A stretch of 64,000 nucleotides of DNA from BS150m-G50 sp964501185 [NCBI: uncultured Bacteroidia bacterium] (GTDB lineage Bacteria; CAIWAD01; BS150m-G50). This document shows, in pieces, positions 44,480 to 52,524 of this stretch. The notes under the pieces are model-generated. The model made no database searches. It was not told the origin of the DNA and was given only the letters and a program-made list of their open reading frames with translations. The stretch covers positions 62,001 through 126,000 of the forward strand of contig CAZCRT010000001.1 of NCBI GenBank assembly GCA_964501185.1, given 5' to 3'. Positions within the stretch are counted from its first letter, which is position 1. Each line of letters opens with the position of its first letter. The translations under genes and the position numbers were made by a program.

Positions 44480-45472
44480 ATGTATTTCAAACCGTTGAGC
44501 TGGATTCTGGCGCTCTCTACATTGACTGTTGTATCGAACCGGGATGCTGGGGGTAGTGAGCCACAACAACTCATCTTTGCCACCTACGCAGGAAGACAGG
44601 CGGAGCTTCTTAACACGGTGCTACTGACCAGGAGTATCCGCACTTTCGCGGGGAGTTTAAGCCAGGCGCCGGTCTGGGTATATCTGCCACCAGAGCTGCT
44701 TGAAGAAGAACGGTCGCTGGTGGTGGAACTGATAGCCCTCAAAGTCAGTTTAAGAACCAGCACACCACCAGCGGAAGCAACCTGGTATTACTACACTGAT
44801 AAGGTGTTTGCTGCAGCCGCCGCGGAAGAAGCTGCAGCAGGCAGCACCGCGGTTCTGGCCTGGTTGGATGAGGACACAATTGTTTTACAGGAACCGACAG
44901 AGTTTCTGCTGCCTCCTGAGAAGAGCCTCGGTTACCGGCCGGTGATGCACCGCAATATCTGTCCGCGATACGATGAACCACTCGACGACTTCTGGCATAG
45001 GGTTTATCATCTGATGTCGATAGATAAAGCTGTACTCTTTCCAATGACAACACCCGCCTATGGCGACAGGGTACGGCCCTACTTCAACGCCGGATGCCTG
45101 GTTGTCCGTCCCGAACGAAGACTGCTCAGGAATTGGGCTGAACAATGGAGCCTGCTCCATCCCGACCCGCAGTTGCGAGAGATGAGTGAAGGTGATCAGA
45201 GGAAAAGAATTTTCCTGCACCAGGTGGCGTTAGTCGGCGCTGTGCTCAACAATATTGAGCGGGGGGAAATGCTGGAGTTCAGCGACCGGATCAACTATCC
45301 TCTTTTCTTCCAGCGAATGTTTGGCGCCGAACAACCTTTCGATGATATAACAGAAGTGATCAGCCTGAGACATGAGTCGTTTTACCGGAATGGCTCTCCC
45401 GGATGGCTGAAGCAGCTGCAGGGGCCGGCAGAGAGGGTTGAGTGGATTAAGAAAAATGTCACGCAACAGTAA
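44480..45472 (+). CDS. Exported glycosyltransferase-like protein (unknown substrate)
   Basis: The protein is 330 aa from the ATG at 44480. An earlier TTG frame begins inside the asparaginase stop and lacks a clear site. The N-terminus (residues 2-19) is hydrophobic like a signal peptide. The fold suggests a GT-A nucleotide-sugar transferase: a Trp-Leu-Asp-Glu-Asp-Thr-Ile-Val-Leu segment gives a possible DxD-like metal site, and Asn-Ala-Gly-Cys-Leu-Val-Val-Arg-Pro is a pattern often seen in such folds. A glycosyltransferase outside the cytoplasm would be unusual, so the role is unsettled. It ends 19 bp before the selenoprotein peroxiredoxin start. Confidence 0.45.
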   Translation: MYFKPLSWILALSTLTVVSNRDAGGSEPQQLIFATYAGRQAELLNTVLLTRSIRTFAGSLSQAPVWVYLPPELLEEERSLVVELIALKVSLRTSTPPAEATWYYYTDKVFAAAAAEEAAAGSTAVLAWLDEDTIVLQEPTEFLLPPEKSLGYRPVMHRNICPRYDEPLDDFWHRVYHLMSIDKAVLFPMTTPAYGDRVRPYFNAGCLVVRPERRLLRNWAEQWSLLHPDPQLREMSEGDQRKRIFLHQVALVGAVLNNIERGEMLEFSDRINYPLFFQRMFGAEQPFDDITEVISLRHESFYRNGSPGWLKQLQGPAERVEWIKKNVTQQ

Positions 45473-45491
45473 ACCTGTGAAAGGAGTTGAG

Positions 45492-46211
45492 ATGGCTGAA
45501 GAGATAACGGGTGGTTGTGCGCGCCCCACAGGGGGGCCGGTCGGAGGAGTCGAAGTCACAGCAGGTGAAGACGAACAGAAAACAGTCAGGGAGGACAAAA
45601 ACATGATTATGGTTGGAAAACCAGCACCGGATTTCACAGCACCAGCATATCAGAAGGGTAAATTTATCAATGTGACCCTCTCAGACTTTCTGGGGAAATG
45701 GACGTTACTCTGTTTTTACCCGGGTGACTACACTTTTGTTTGAGCGACTGAGCTCTCAGCAGTTGCTGAGAAATATCCCGAGTTTCAGAAACTCGGAGCG
45801 GAAGTACTTTCCATGAGTGTCGACAGCATGTTTGTCCACAAAATGTGGGATGACAATGAGCTTTCGAAAATGGTTGATGGTGGCGTTCCGTTTCCGATGT
45901 TGTCTGACGGTGGTGGTAGAGTCGGTAAAATCTATGGTGTATACGATGAGGATGCCGGTGTGGAGACACGGGGCCGTTTTATCATCGATCCGGACGGCAT
46001 CGTTCAGGGGTATGAGGTTCTGACACCCCCGGTGGGTAGAAATGTCGACGAGAGTATTCGCCAGCTTCAAGCTTTCCAGTTGGTGCGGCAGTCCAAAGGG
46101 TCAGAAGCCTGCCCTTCCGGGTGGAGGCCCGGTAAGAAGACACTCAAGCCGGGACCAGATCTGGTGGGCAATGTCTGGCAGGAATGGAAAACCGATATGG
46201 CGTTTGAGTAG
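45492..46211 (+). CDS. Selenocysteine-containing 2-Cys peroxiredoxin
   Basis: The frame runs 239 codons with one in-frame TGA at 45741-45743 (codon 84). It sits exactly where peroxiredoxins of the AhpC/TSA type have the peroxidatic Cys: Phe-Tyr-Pro-Gly-Asp-Tyr-Thr-Phe-Val-[TGA]-Ala-Thr-Glu replaces the usual Phe-Val-Cys-Pro-Thr-Glu. Both sides of the TGA belong to one continuous Prx domain. A C-terminal Cys207 in Glu-Ala-Cys-Pro-Ser-Gly-Trp-Arg-Pro-Gly is the resolving Cys. A SECIS-like hairpin follows the TGA. The N-terminal 37-aa extension with Cys9 and its AAAGGAG ribosome site support the 45492 start. A second site at the internal ATG (45604) could give a shorter form. The enzyme should reduce peroxides using thioredoxin. 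Confidence 0.93.
45755..45770 (+). promoter_or_regulatory. SECIS-like hairpin for selenocysteine insertion
   Basis: CTCAGC and GCTGAG form a perfect 6-bp stem around the loop AGTT, extendable by one A-T pair at the loop side. The apex lies about 18 nt after the TGA at 45741-45743. Bacterial SECIS elements lie in the coding sequence just after the UGA, with the apical loop roughly 16-37 nt downstream and a G in the loop; this matches. A second perfect hairpin (CCGAGTTT / AAACTCGG, 45778-45796) is probably too far away. Confidence 0.65.
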
Positions 46212-46296
46212 TACAAACACCTTCCGGCTGTTACTGCTTCTAACCCCGAGTACAATTGAAGCTCAGGGGCATCAGGTCACTGAATTAAGAGGAGCC

Positions 46297-48342
46297 ATGC
46301 TTCGCTTCACGGCTATCTCGATTATCCCTATACTCCTTTCTGTCAGGATTGCCTCCGGGCAGATTACGGAAAACTGTACCCTGCTGGCGCAGACGGAAGG
46401 CCCCTGCTACTCAACGGCAATCGACCAGTCAACCACGATAATCGGCGCTGGTGCTGTAGTATCAATCCTCGATATCGGTAATCCCGCACAGCCGCAGGTT
46501 TTGTCATCGCTGCCGCAGCCCGGTTATGTCACATCAGTAGCTGTAAGAGATTCGCTACTCTGTGTAGCGGCCGATGGCGCCGGTTTGCAGTTGATTGATA
46601 TCAGCGAGCACACCTCCCCGCTACAGCTGGGCTCGCTGGCCCTTTCAGGAAATATCAGCAGCATTACAATCAACGCCGATATGGCTCATGTGACTGTTAC
46701 CTACGGTGGTCTCTACCTGATTGACATCACCGACCCCACAGCACCGGCCGTACTGAGTTTCTATCATACACCGGGCAACGCCGGGGATGTGGCGGCCAGA
46801 GATACAATTGTCTGTGTGGCGGACGGAGATGCTGGCTTGAGGCTGTTTAACGTCAGCAATCCATTTCACCCACAGGATCTGGGCGGTTATTCTACCCCGG
46901 GCACGGCCAGGGGTGTGGTAATAGAGCATAACACTGCTCTGGTTGCGGATGGAAGCGGAGGACTGCGCGCCATCGATATCACCGATCCGGAAAACATGCA
47001 GGAGCTGGATTTTGTGGCTACACCGGCACCTGCCAACGAGGTGGCGGTTAACGATGGTGTTGCTTATGTCTGGTTGCAGGGCAGCGGCTGCAGTATGTAC
47101 GAAATCAGCGAGCCGGACGATTTGCAGGAGCTGGGAGTTTACGCTACTCCGCTGAACATCAACGATCTGGCTGTAAGCGGTAGTGTGCTCGCCCTGGCTG
47201 CCGATGATGATGGACTGCGGTTGATTGATGTAAGTAATCCAGCAGCACCGGAGGAGATCGGCTTCCATGAAGTATCGGGAAATAACTATGGCCTTATCCG
47301 TGTCGACAATATCGTTTACCTGGCCAGTGGCGATGACGGCCTGCACCTGGTAGACATCAGCGACCCCGCCTTGCCACAGACGGTGGGCAGTCTTGATACA
47401 CCTGGTTATGCCAAGAGTGTTGCTGTAAGTGGCAATATCGCCTGTGTGGCGGACGGCGTCGAAGGTCTGCGGATTATTGATATCAGCGATAGCTACGCTC
47501 CGGTGGAAACGGGTTCACTGCCAACACCGGGATTGGCACAGGGGGTGGCTGTTGTTGATGGGCTTGCCTACGTCGCCAGCGGGCACAACGGCTTAAGAAT
47601 AATTGATATCAGCGATCCGGCTACACCGGTTGAGTTAGGTAATTGTGATACACCGGGTATGGCCTACGGCGTTGCCGTGAATGACAGTATTGCCGCTCTC
47701 GCTGATTTCAATTCGGGGCTGCACCTGTTCGATATCAGCGACCCTGAAAACCCCTTTATTCTTGGCACCTGGGACACCGACGGTTCCGCCAAGTTTGTTA
47801 CCTTACGTGATACACTGGCTTATGTGGCGGATTTTCACAACGGCCTCTGCCTGATAGATATAGGTGACCCGGAAGAACCCGTGCAGATCGGGCGCTTTCC
47901 CACTATCAGCTCCTCGAGAGGTGTGGACGTAAATGAAACCATAGTTTATATGGCGGATGCCGAGGCTGGCTTAAGAGTGCTGGATTGCAGTTATCCAGAT
48001 GAGATAGTGGAACTGGGTTATTGTGATACACCTGGAATGTCCTATTCCACTGTGGTCGACGGCCCCTTAGCATACGTAGCTAACGGGTACGCGGGGCTTT
48101 CGGTAGTTCGCTTTAATGGCGTTCCACCACAGATTGTAATCACGGCCTTTGTCACACATGTGCAGCTCAGCTGGGATCCGGAGGTGGCTACCAGTTGGAA
48201 TGTGTATCGGTTGAGCGATCCTTACGAAGTTATCAGTGCTGAGAATTTACTGGCGACGGTGAACAGCAGTTCCTACAGCGACTACGATGCTTATGAATCA
48301 CAACAGGCCTGGTACCGGGTTACGGCAGTGGCGGGGGAGTAG
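46297..48342 (+). CDS. Secreted LVIVD-repeat protein with C-terminal fibronectin-like domain
   Basis: The protein is 681 aa from the ATG at 46297, which has AGAGGAG upstream and begins a signal peptide; the longer frame overlaps the peroxiredoxin. About thirteen repeats of roughly 42 aa follow, each with a Leu-x-(Leu/Ile)-(Ile/Phe/Val)-Asp-Ile-Ser-Asp-Pro core, as in LVIVD proteins that form beta-propellers. Examples are Leu-Arg-Leu-Ile-Asp-Val-Ser and Leu-His-Leu-Val-Asp-Ile-Ser. The last 80 aa resemble a fibronectin type III domain. Such surface or secreted proteins probably bind ligands, but no target is known. The peroxiredoxin lies 85 bp upstream. Confidence 0.85.
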   Translation: MLRFTAISIIPILLSVRIASGQITENCTLLAQTEGPCYSTAIDQSTTIIGAGAVVSILDIGNPAQPQVLSSLPQPGYVTSVAVRDSLLCVAADGAGLQLIDISEHTSPLQLGSLALSGNISSITINADMAHVTVTYGGLYLIDITDPTAPAVLSFYHTPGNAGDVAARDTIVCVADGDAGLRLFNVSNPFHPQDLGGYSTPGTARGVVIEHNTALVADGSGGLRAIDITDPENMQELDFVATPAPANEVAVNDGVAYVWLQGSGCSMYEISEPDDLQELGVYATPLNINDLAVSGSVLALAADDDGLRLIDVSNPAAPEEIGFHEVSGNNYGLIRVDNIVYLASGDDGLHLVDISDPALPQTVGSLDTPGYAKSVAVSGNIACVADGVEGLRIIDISDSYAPVETGSLPTPGLAQGVAVVDGLAYVASGHNGLRIIDISDPATPVELGNCDTPGMAYGVAVNDSIAALADFNSGLHLFDISDPENPFILGTWDTDGSAKFVTLRDTLAYVADFHNGLCLIDIGDPEEPVQIGRFPTISSSRGVDVNETIVYMADAEAGLRVLDCSYPDEIVELGYCDTPGMSYSTVVDGPLAYVANGYAGLSVVRFNGVPPQIVITAFVTHVQLSWDPEVATSWNVYRLSDPYEVISAENLLATVNSSSYSDYDAYESQQAWYRVTAVAGE

Positions 48343-48354
48343 GCCTAATACTGC

Positions 48355-48389
48355 ACAACCATCGGCCGTTATAAAAAGACAATGGTTGT
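48355..48389 (+). terminator. Candidate terminator after the LVIVD gene
   Basis: An 8-bp inverted repeat (ACAACCAT / ATGGTTGT) flanks a 19-nt loop just past the LVIVD stop, followed by TTAAGATTTAA. The stem is AT-rich and the T-run is short, so terminator function is uncertain. Confidence 0.4.
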
Positions 48390-48415
48390 TTAAGATTTAA
48401 TCCTGGGGAGGGATC

Positions 48416-48946
48416 ATGTACGATTGCTATCATAACAAAATCGTCGATGGCAGAGAGGAGTTCCCGCCCGGTTGGATCATCGGCGAAAACCTGCTTTATT
48501 TTGCAGGATGGACGCTGGCAGGAGCATTACTCTGGCCAATCCGGGTTGTTTCCGGACTGCCACTACTTACCATACTCTGGGCAGTACTTGTTATCGTGAT
48601 ACAAATAGCATTGAAGAAGCACCTCTGCAGTGGGTGCTACTACTATGACAGACGATGTCACCTGGGGTGGGGGAAACTCGCAGCCCGCCTGTTCCCACCG
48701 GATAGCGGTAGTGTCAAACTGGGTATGAAGTTGACTATGTTCTATATCATCCCGCCACCGATAATCCTTCTGATCGCGCTGATATTAGCCTTCAGTGTCG
48801 GTGCCGGGTGGCTTTACTGGACGATGATCACCGTCTATTTGCTGCTGAATCTGCTCACATTTCCTGTGCGAAAACTGGGTTGTGGGCAATGTACCATGCG
48901 GGATGTCTGTGCCGGTAGTGCGGTAAAAGGGCGTCAACAGATGTAA
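48416..48946 (+). CDS. Six-cysteine membrane protein (unknown function)
   Basis: This 176-aa protein has about four helices (residues 27-42, 48-66, 108-127, 129-148). Two cysteine clusters on the same side are striking: Cys71-x-x-Cys74-x6-Cys81 between helices 2 and 3, and Cys156-x-x-Cys159-x5-Cys165 after helix 4. The first follows a Cys-Ser-Gly-Cys-Tyr-Tyr-Tyr pattern seen in uncharacterised membrane proteins of archaea and bacteria. A metal site or Fe-S cluster is likely; a function is not known. A GGAGGG site precedes the ATG. Confidence 0.55.
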   Translation: MYDCYHNKIVDGREEFPPGWIIGENLLYFAGWTLAGALLWPIRVVSGLPLLTILWAVLVIVIQIALKKHLCSGCYYYDRRCHLGWGKLAARLFPPDSGSVKLGMKLTMFYIIPPPIILLIALILAFSVGAGWLYWTMITVYLLLNLLTFPVRKLGCGQCTMRDVCAGSAVKGRQQM

Positions 48947-49018
48947 TACAACAGTGGATAAGAATAGCGAATTCATACAGATTAAAACCTGTTAAACAGC
49001 TTTGTTAAGGAACATAAT

Positions 49019-49735
49019 ATGAAGAATGTTATCCAGGCAACTATCGCGATATTACTGTTCACAGCTACTGCTGTGGCAGCGTCAGGGAATGCTCAGGAAA
49101 AATACCAGCCGGAAAAGGGTGACCAGGCGCTGCAGTTTCAGATTGATGCAAGTTCCCGTTCACCTTTAGGACACCTGTCTGATTACGCGGGAGCCACGCT
49201 GTCTTACAAGAGATTGATCAGCGACCGCAGAGCCCTGCAGTTGGGTCTGAGACTGGCGGGAGGCCTGGAGACATCGTCAGATGCAGATGAATACCCCCAT
49301 GCAGATTCACTCGACTTTGAAAGCTCAGGGGACGGTAGCGATCTTTCAGTTGAACTTTCATTACTGCTGGTAAACACGCTGCCCGGGGATCATACCTGGT
49401 TTTACTACGGATATGGGCCGGCAGTCAGTTACAGCAAATACAATAATGAACATGAATGTAACAGGAATACCGAACCACCTGAATTCCATCTGCACGACAT
49501 GTCTATGGTCGAATTCGAAGCTGGCCTGACAGCTGTAGCCGGTGTGGAGTGGGGGCTTACCGATTATCTGACAATTCACGCCGAATACCGATCTTCTTTC
49601 ATGTACATGTTCAGGGTAGTCGACCAGACCAGTAGCAGCGAAGATCCCGAAAGCTATGAGGAACACCACGATGAAGATAGCAGATTCAGTTTTCTCCCTG
49701 ACGGTGTCCGTTTCGGATTGTCAATCTACTTCTAA
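49019..49735 (+). CDS. Putative outer-membrane beta-barrel protein
   Basis: This 238-aa protein has a signal peptide (residues 1-21, ending Val-Ala-Ala). Its strand-rich body has a repeated amphipathic pattern, several acidic loops (an Asp/Glu/His-rich loop around residues 205-222) and a final Ile-Tyr-Phe, typical of barrel proteins. An early Leu-Gln-Phe-Gln-Ile-Asp segment resembles small OmpA/porin-like barrels. No named family was recognised. It lies 73 bp after the six-cysteine protein and 18 bp before the AI-2E-family gene, so it may share a transcript with both. Confidence 0.55.
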   Translation: MKNVIQATIAILLFTATAVAASGNAQEKYQPEKGDQALQFQIDASSRSPLGHLSDYAGATLSYKRLISDRRALQLGLRLAGGLETSSDADEYPHADSLDFESSGDGSDLSVELSLLLVNTLPGDHTWFYYGYGPAVSYSKYNNEHECNRNTEPPEFHLHDMSMVEFEAGLTAVAGVEWGLTDYLTIHAEYRSSFMYMFRVVDQTSSSEDPESYEEHHDEDSRFSFLPDGVRFGLSIYF

Positions 49736-49753
49736 TGAGGAAAGAGTTGCCAT

Positions 49754-50827
49754 ATGCTTGAAATCGAACGTCCCGGAACTTCGCAGATACTGATCACCAT
49801 CGCTGCATTTGTCGTGGTGGTGGCCGGAATGAGTGCGGCCAAAGCTATTCTGGTGCCATTTCTGCTATCGGCGTTCATCGCCATCATCTGTGCGCCCCCG
49901 CTTTTCTGGCTGCAGCGGAAAGGCCTGCCAAAGTGGCTTGCACTGTTGCTTATAATCAGCGGCGTGTTATTCATTGGATTGGTGATAGGCAGCCTGGTCG
50001 GCAGCTCGGTAGACGACTTTTCCAGCAACCTGCCGTTTTACGAAAACAAGCTGCAACAGCAAACCACCGGTTTCATTACCTGGCTGGATAAAATTGGTCT
50101 CGACACATCCGGCCTGGCGTTAACAGAGGTATTCAATCCAGGCACAGCGGTTAAATTTACCGCCACACTGTTCAACGGCCTGGGCAGTGCGCTGACCAAC
50201 ACATTTTTGATTCTGATGACAGTGATATTCATCCTGCTGGAAGCAGCCGGGATGCCGGCCAAGCTGGTCATGATCTTTGATGGTTCGGAGACAGCACTGG
50301 AGCGCTTCAACGAATTTGTTGCGAACATCAAACACTACATGGCGATAAAAACGCTGAGCAGCCTCCTGACCGGCCTGCTGGTATTTGTCCTGTTGGTTAT
50401 TGTCGGAGTGGATTATCCGTTGCTCTGGGGTTTGCTGGCATTTGCGATGAATTACGTACCCAACATCGGGTCGATTCTTGCAGCCATACCGGTGGTTATT
50501 CTGACACTGATACAACTGGATCCGTTGCATGCGCTGCTGGTGGCGATTGGCTACCTCGTCATCAATGTGCTGATCGGCACTGTGCTGGAACCACGCTTCA
50601 TGGGGCGTGAGCTGGGCCTGTCGACACTGGTTGTTTTCCTGTCACTGCTTTTCTGGGGCTGGGTACTGGGCCCGGTCGGCATGTTGCTCTCGGTACCGTT
50701 GACCAACACTGCCAAGATTGCGCTGGACAGCCGAGACGATACACGCTGGCTCGCCGTACTGCTGGGTCCGGATCTGGCGGTTGCTGCTGTTGATGAAGAA
50801 CTGGATGGAAACAAAGATACGATGTAG
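49754..50827 (+). CDS. AI-2E family transporter (YdiK/PerM-like)
   Basis: This 357-aa protein has about eight helices and matches the AI-2E/PerM family. The signature segments Gly-Leu-Leu-Ala-Phe-Ala-Met-Asn-Tyr-Val-Pro-Asn-Ile-Gly-Ser and Pro-Arg-Phe-Met-Gly-Arg-Glu-Leu-Gly-Leu-Ser are present, then Leu-Leu-Phe-Trp-Gly-Trp-Val-Leu-Gly. Despite the name, most members are not proven to export AI-2; some are Na+/H+ antiporters. The stop codon lies inside the first unit of the 65-bp tandem repeat, so the repeat was built from the gene's end. The final residues (Asp-Thr-Met) belong to the repeat unit. Confidence 0.87.
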   Translation: MLEIERPGTSQILITIAAFVVVVAGMSAAKAILVPFLLSAFIAIICAPPLFWLQRKGLPKWLALLLIISGVLFIGLVIGSLVGSSVDDFSSNLPFYENKLQQQTTGFITWLDKIGLDTSGLALTEVFNPGTAVKFTATLFNGLGSALTNTFLILMTVIFILLEAAGMPAKLVMIFDGSETALERFNEFVANIKHYMAIKTLSSLLTGLLVFVLLVIVGVDYPLLWGLLAFAMNYVPNIGSILAAIPVVILTLIQLDPLHALLVAIGYLVINVLIGTVLEPRFMGRELGLSTLVVFLSLLFWGWVLGPVGMLLSVPLTNTAKIALDSRDDTRWLAVLLGPDLAVAAVDEELDGNKDTM

Positions 50828-51140
50828 TAACCTGTAAGAACTAACCTGACTGTTTATTCGCCTTGTACCGCAGGGTACAAGATACGATGTAGTAACCTGT
50901 AAGAACTAACCTGACTGTTTATTCGCCTTGTACCGCAGGGTACAAGATACGATGTAGTAACCTGTAAGAACTAACCTGACTGTTTATTCGCCTTGTACCG
51001 CAGGGTACAAGATACGATGTAGTAACCTGTAAGAACTAACCTGACTGTTTATTCGCCTTGTACCGCAGGGTACAAGATACGATGTAGTAACCTGTAAGAA
51101 CTAACCTGATCGTTTTTTCGTCTTGTACCGCCAGGTGCCA
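50816..51140. repeat. Five-copy 65-bp tandem repeat with internal hairpin
   Basis: The 65-bp unit begins at 50816 (gatacgatgtagtaacctg) and recurs at 50881, 50946, 51011 and 51076. Four copies look identical and the fifth diverges in its second half. Each complete unit contains a perfect 8-bp hairpin CTTGTACC-gcag-GGTACAAG (first at 50862-50881). The first copy includes the last codons and stop of the AI-2E gene. There is no T-run after the hairpin. It is not CRISPR, as there are no spacers between copies. Confidence 0.95.
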
Positions 51141-51222
51141 GACAATGAGGGCACAGGATGATTTCAGAGATAATCAGCACCCCACCCCGCCGGACCGATT
51201 CCATTAACCGGAAAGGCCAGAA
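50828..51222. other. Intergenic region between AI-2E gene and nnrE
   Basis: About 395 bp without a gene. Up to about 51140 it is filled by the 65-bp repeat. After that is a divergent tail and a leader of about 80 bp before the NnrE ATG at 51223, with no ribosome site or promoter strong enough to claim. Confidence 0.6.
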
Positions 51223-51953
51223 ATGAAGTATCCCACAGTTCGTGTACCATTTCTGAACGCCGCTCAAATGGCGGAAGTAGATCGCGCAATGATCGAAGAT
51301 TACCAGATCGATCTGGCCCGCATGATGGAAAACGCCGGTCGCAACCTGGCCCTGTTGGCGCGGGACAAGTTTCTCAGCGGCAACCCACAGGACAAAGGGG
51401 TAGCGGTGCTGGCAGGCAGTGGCGGTAACGGGGGCGGCGCCATGGTTTGCGCCAGGCACCTGCATAACTGGGGGCGGAAGTACACCTTTTTGTCACCCGG
51501 CCCTCTGAACAGATGAAGGAGGTTCCCAGACAGCAGCTATCGATATTGCGGAAAATGGGGGTTCCGGTAATTTTCGATTCACCGGAGCGACCCGGAGGAC
51601 ATTACAATCTGATTATAGATGGGTTGCTCGGCTACACGCTGACCAGCGCACCACAGGATCTGGTCGCGGAGATGATCCGCTGGGCCAACAGCCGGGGAAT
51701 ACCAAAACTTTCACTAGACATTCCATCCGGTTTAAATCCCTCCTCAGGAAAGGGTTTTATGCCTGTAGTCAAAGCGACCGCTACCCTGGCACTGGCACTG
51801 CCAAAAACCGGATTGCGGGCCAGCAGCGCCAGTGAATTCGTGGGTAAACTCTATCTGGCAGATATCAGCGTGCCACCGGAACTGTATGGACAACCACCAC
51901 TCTCGTTCAGGGTGCCACCTATCTTCACACATAGCGAAATTGTCGAATTGTAG
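51223..51953 (+). pseudogene. nnrE: NAD(P)H-hydrate epimerase split by a frameshift
   Basis: Two overlapping frames (51223-51516, then 51513-51953) together make one NnrE (YjeF N-terminal) domain of about 243 aa, which repairs hydrated NAD(P)H by epimerisation. The first part has Met-Ala-Glu-Val-Asp-Arg-Ala-Met and Leu-Ala-Gly-Ser-Gly-Gly-Asn-Gly-Gly-Gly-Ala. The second has Ile-Ile-Asp-Gly-Leu-Leu-Gly-Tyr and Ser-Leu-Asp-Ile-Pro-Ser-Gly-Leu. The break falls in a run of five T at about 51487-51491; one extra T restores a single frame through Val-Thr-Arg-Pro-Ser-Glu-Gln-Met-Lys-Glu. The ATGA overlap could also support two coupled proteins. The C-terminal NnrD dehydratase domain is absent. Confidence 0.8.
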
Positions 51954-52009
51954 ACACGGCGGAGTATTTTCAATCAATCGCGAAGATTGTCAATTGTAAA
52001 GGAGAACAG

Positions 52010-52498
52010 ATGATTAAAGTGGGCAACAAAGCACCGGTTTTTACACTGCTCAATCAGGATGACGAAAAAACCGCACTCAGGGACTTTTCCGGCAGGTGGG
52101 TGGTGCTGTATTTCTATCCGAAAGACAACACATCCGGCTGTACAAAAGAGGCGATGGATTTCACCTGGCTGAAGAGGCGAATGGACAGAAGGGATGCCGT
52201 GGTTATCGGTATCAGCCCCGACAGCACTGAATCACACCGGAACTTCATCAAGAAACACAAACTCAAAGTGATGCTGCTCAGCGACCCGGACAAAACCGTC
52301 ATGAAGAAGTACGGTGCCTGGGGTATGAAGAAAATGTACGGCAAGGAGAAAGAGGGGGTAATCCGGTCGACAGTATTGATAGCACCTGATGGGAAAATGG
52401 CTGAGATATGGTCCCAGGTCAAGGTTCGCATCAAGCGGAAGGATGGAGAGATCAAGCATGCCGAAAAGGTGCTGGAAAAACTGGATGAACTGAGATAG
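52010..52498 (+). CDS. bcp: Bcp-type 1-Cys peroxiredoxin
   Basis: This 162-aa thioredoxin-fold peroxidase has the Bcp/PrxQ active site Asp-Asn-Thr-Ser-Gly-Cys-Thr-Lys-Glu with peroxidatic Cys44. The usual resolving Cys five residues later (as in Cys-Thr-Lys-Glu-Ala-Cys) is Met49 here, and the protein has no other Cys. It therefore works as a 1-Cys enzyme that needs an outside thiol. It should reduce peroxides and organic hydroperoxides. It starts 56 bp after nnrE. The window also has a Sec-containing peroxiredoxin, so peroxide defence is redundant. Confidence 0.9.
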   Translation: MIKVGNKAPVFTLLNQDDEKTALRDFSGRWVVLYFYPKDNTSGCTKEAMDFTWLKRRMDRRDAVVIGISPDSTESHRNFIKKHKLKVMLLSDPDKTVMKKYGAWGMKKMYGKEKEGVIRSTVLIAPDGKMAEIWSQVKVRIKRKDGEIKHAEKVLEKLDELR

Positions 52499-52524
52499 CG
52501 TCGTAGCAACTGGAGACGGATTAC

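Noticed and set aside
45438-45743. Separate short thioredoxin-fold gene ending at a TGA stop
   Set aside because: The downstream frame 45813-46211 is in the same phase and completes one peroxiredoxin domain, so the TGA is read as selenocysteine.
46645-47346. 233-codon minus-strand open frame
   Set aside because: It is a shadow of the LVIVD repeats, whose regular pattern is on the plus strand.
50816-51140. Possible CRISPR array
   Set aside because: The 65-bp copies abut without variable spacers, so this is a plain tandem repeat.
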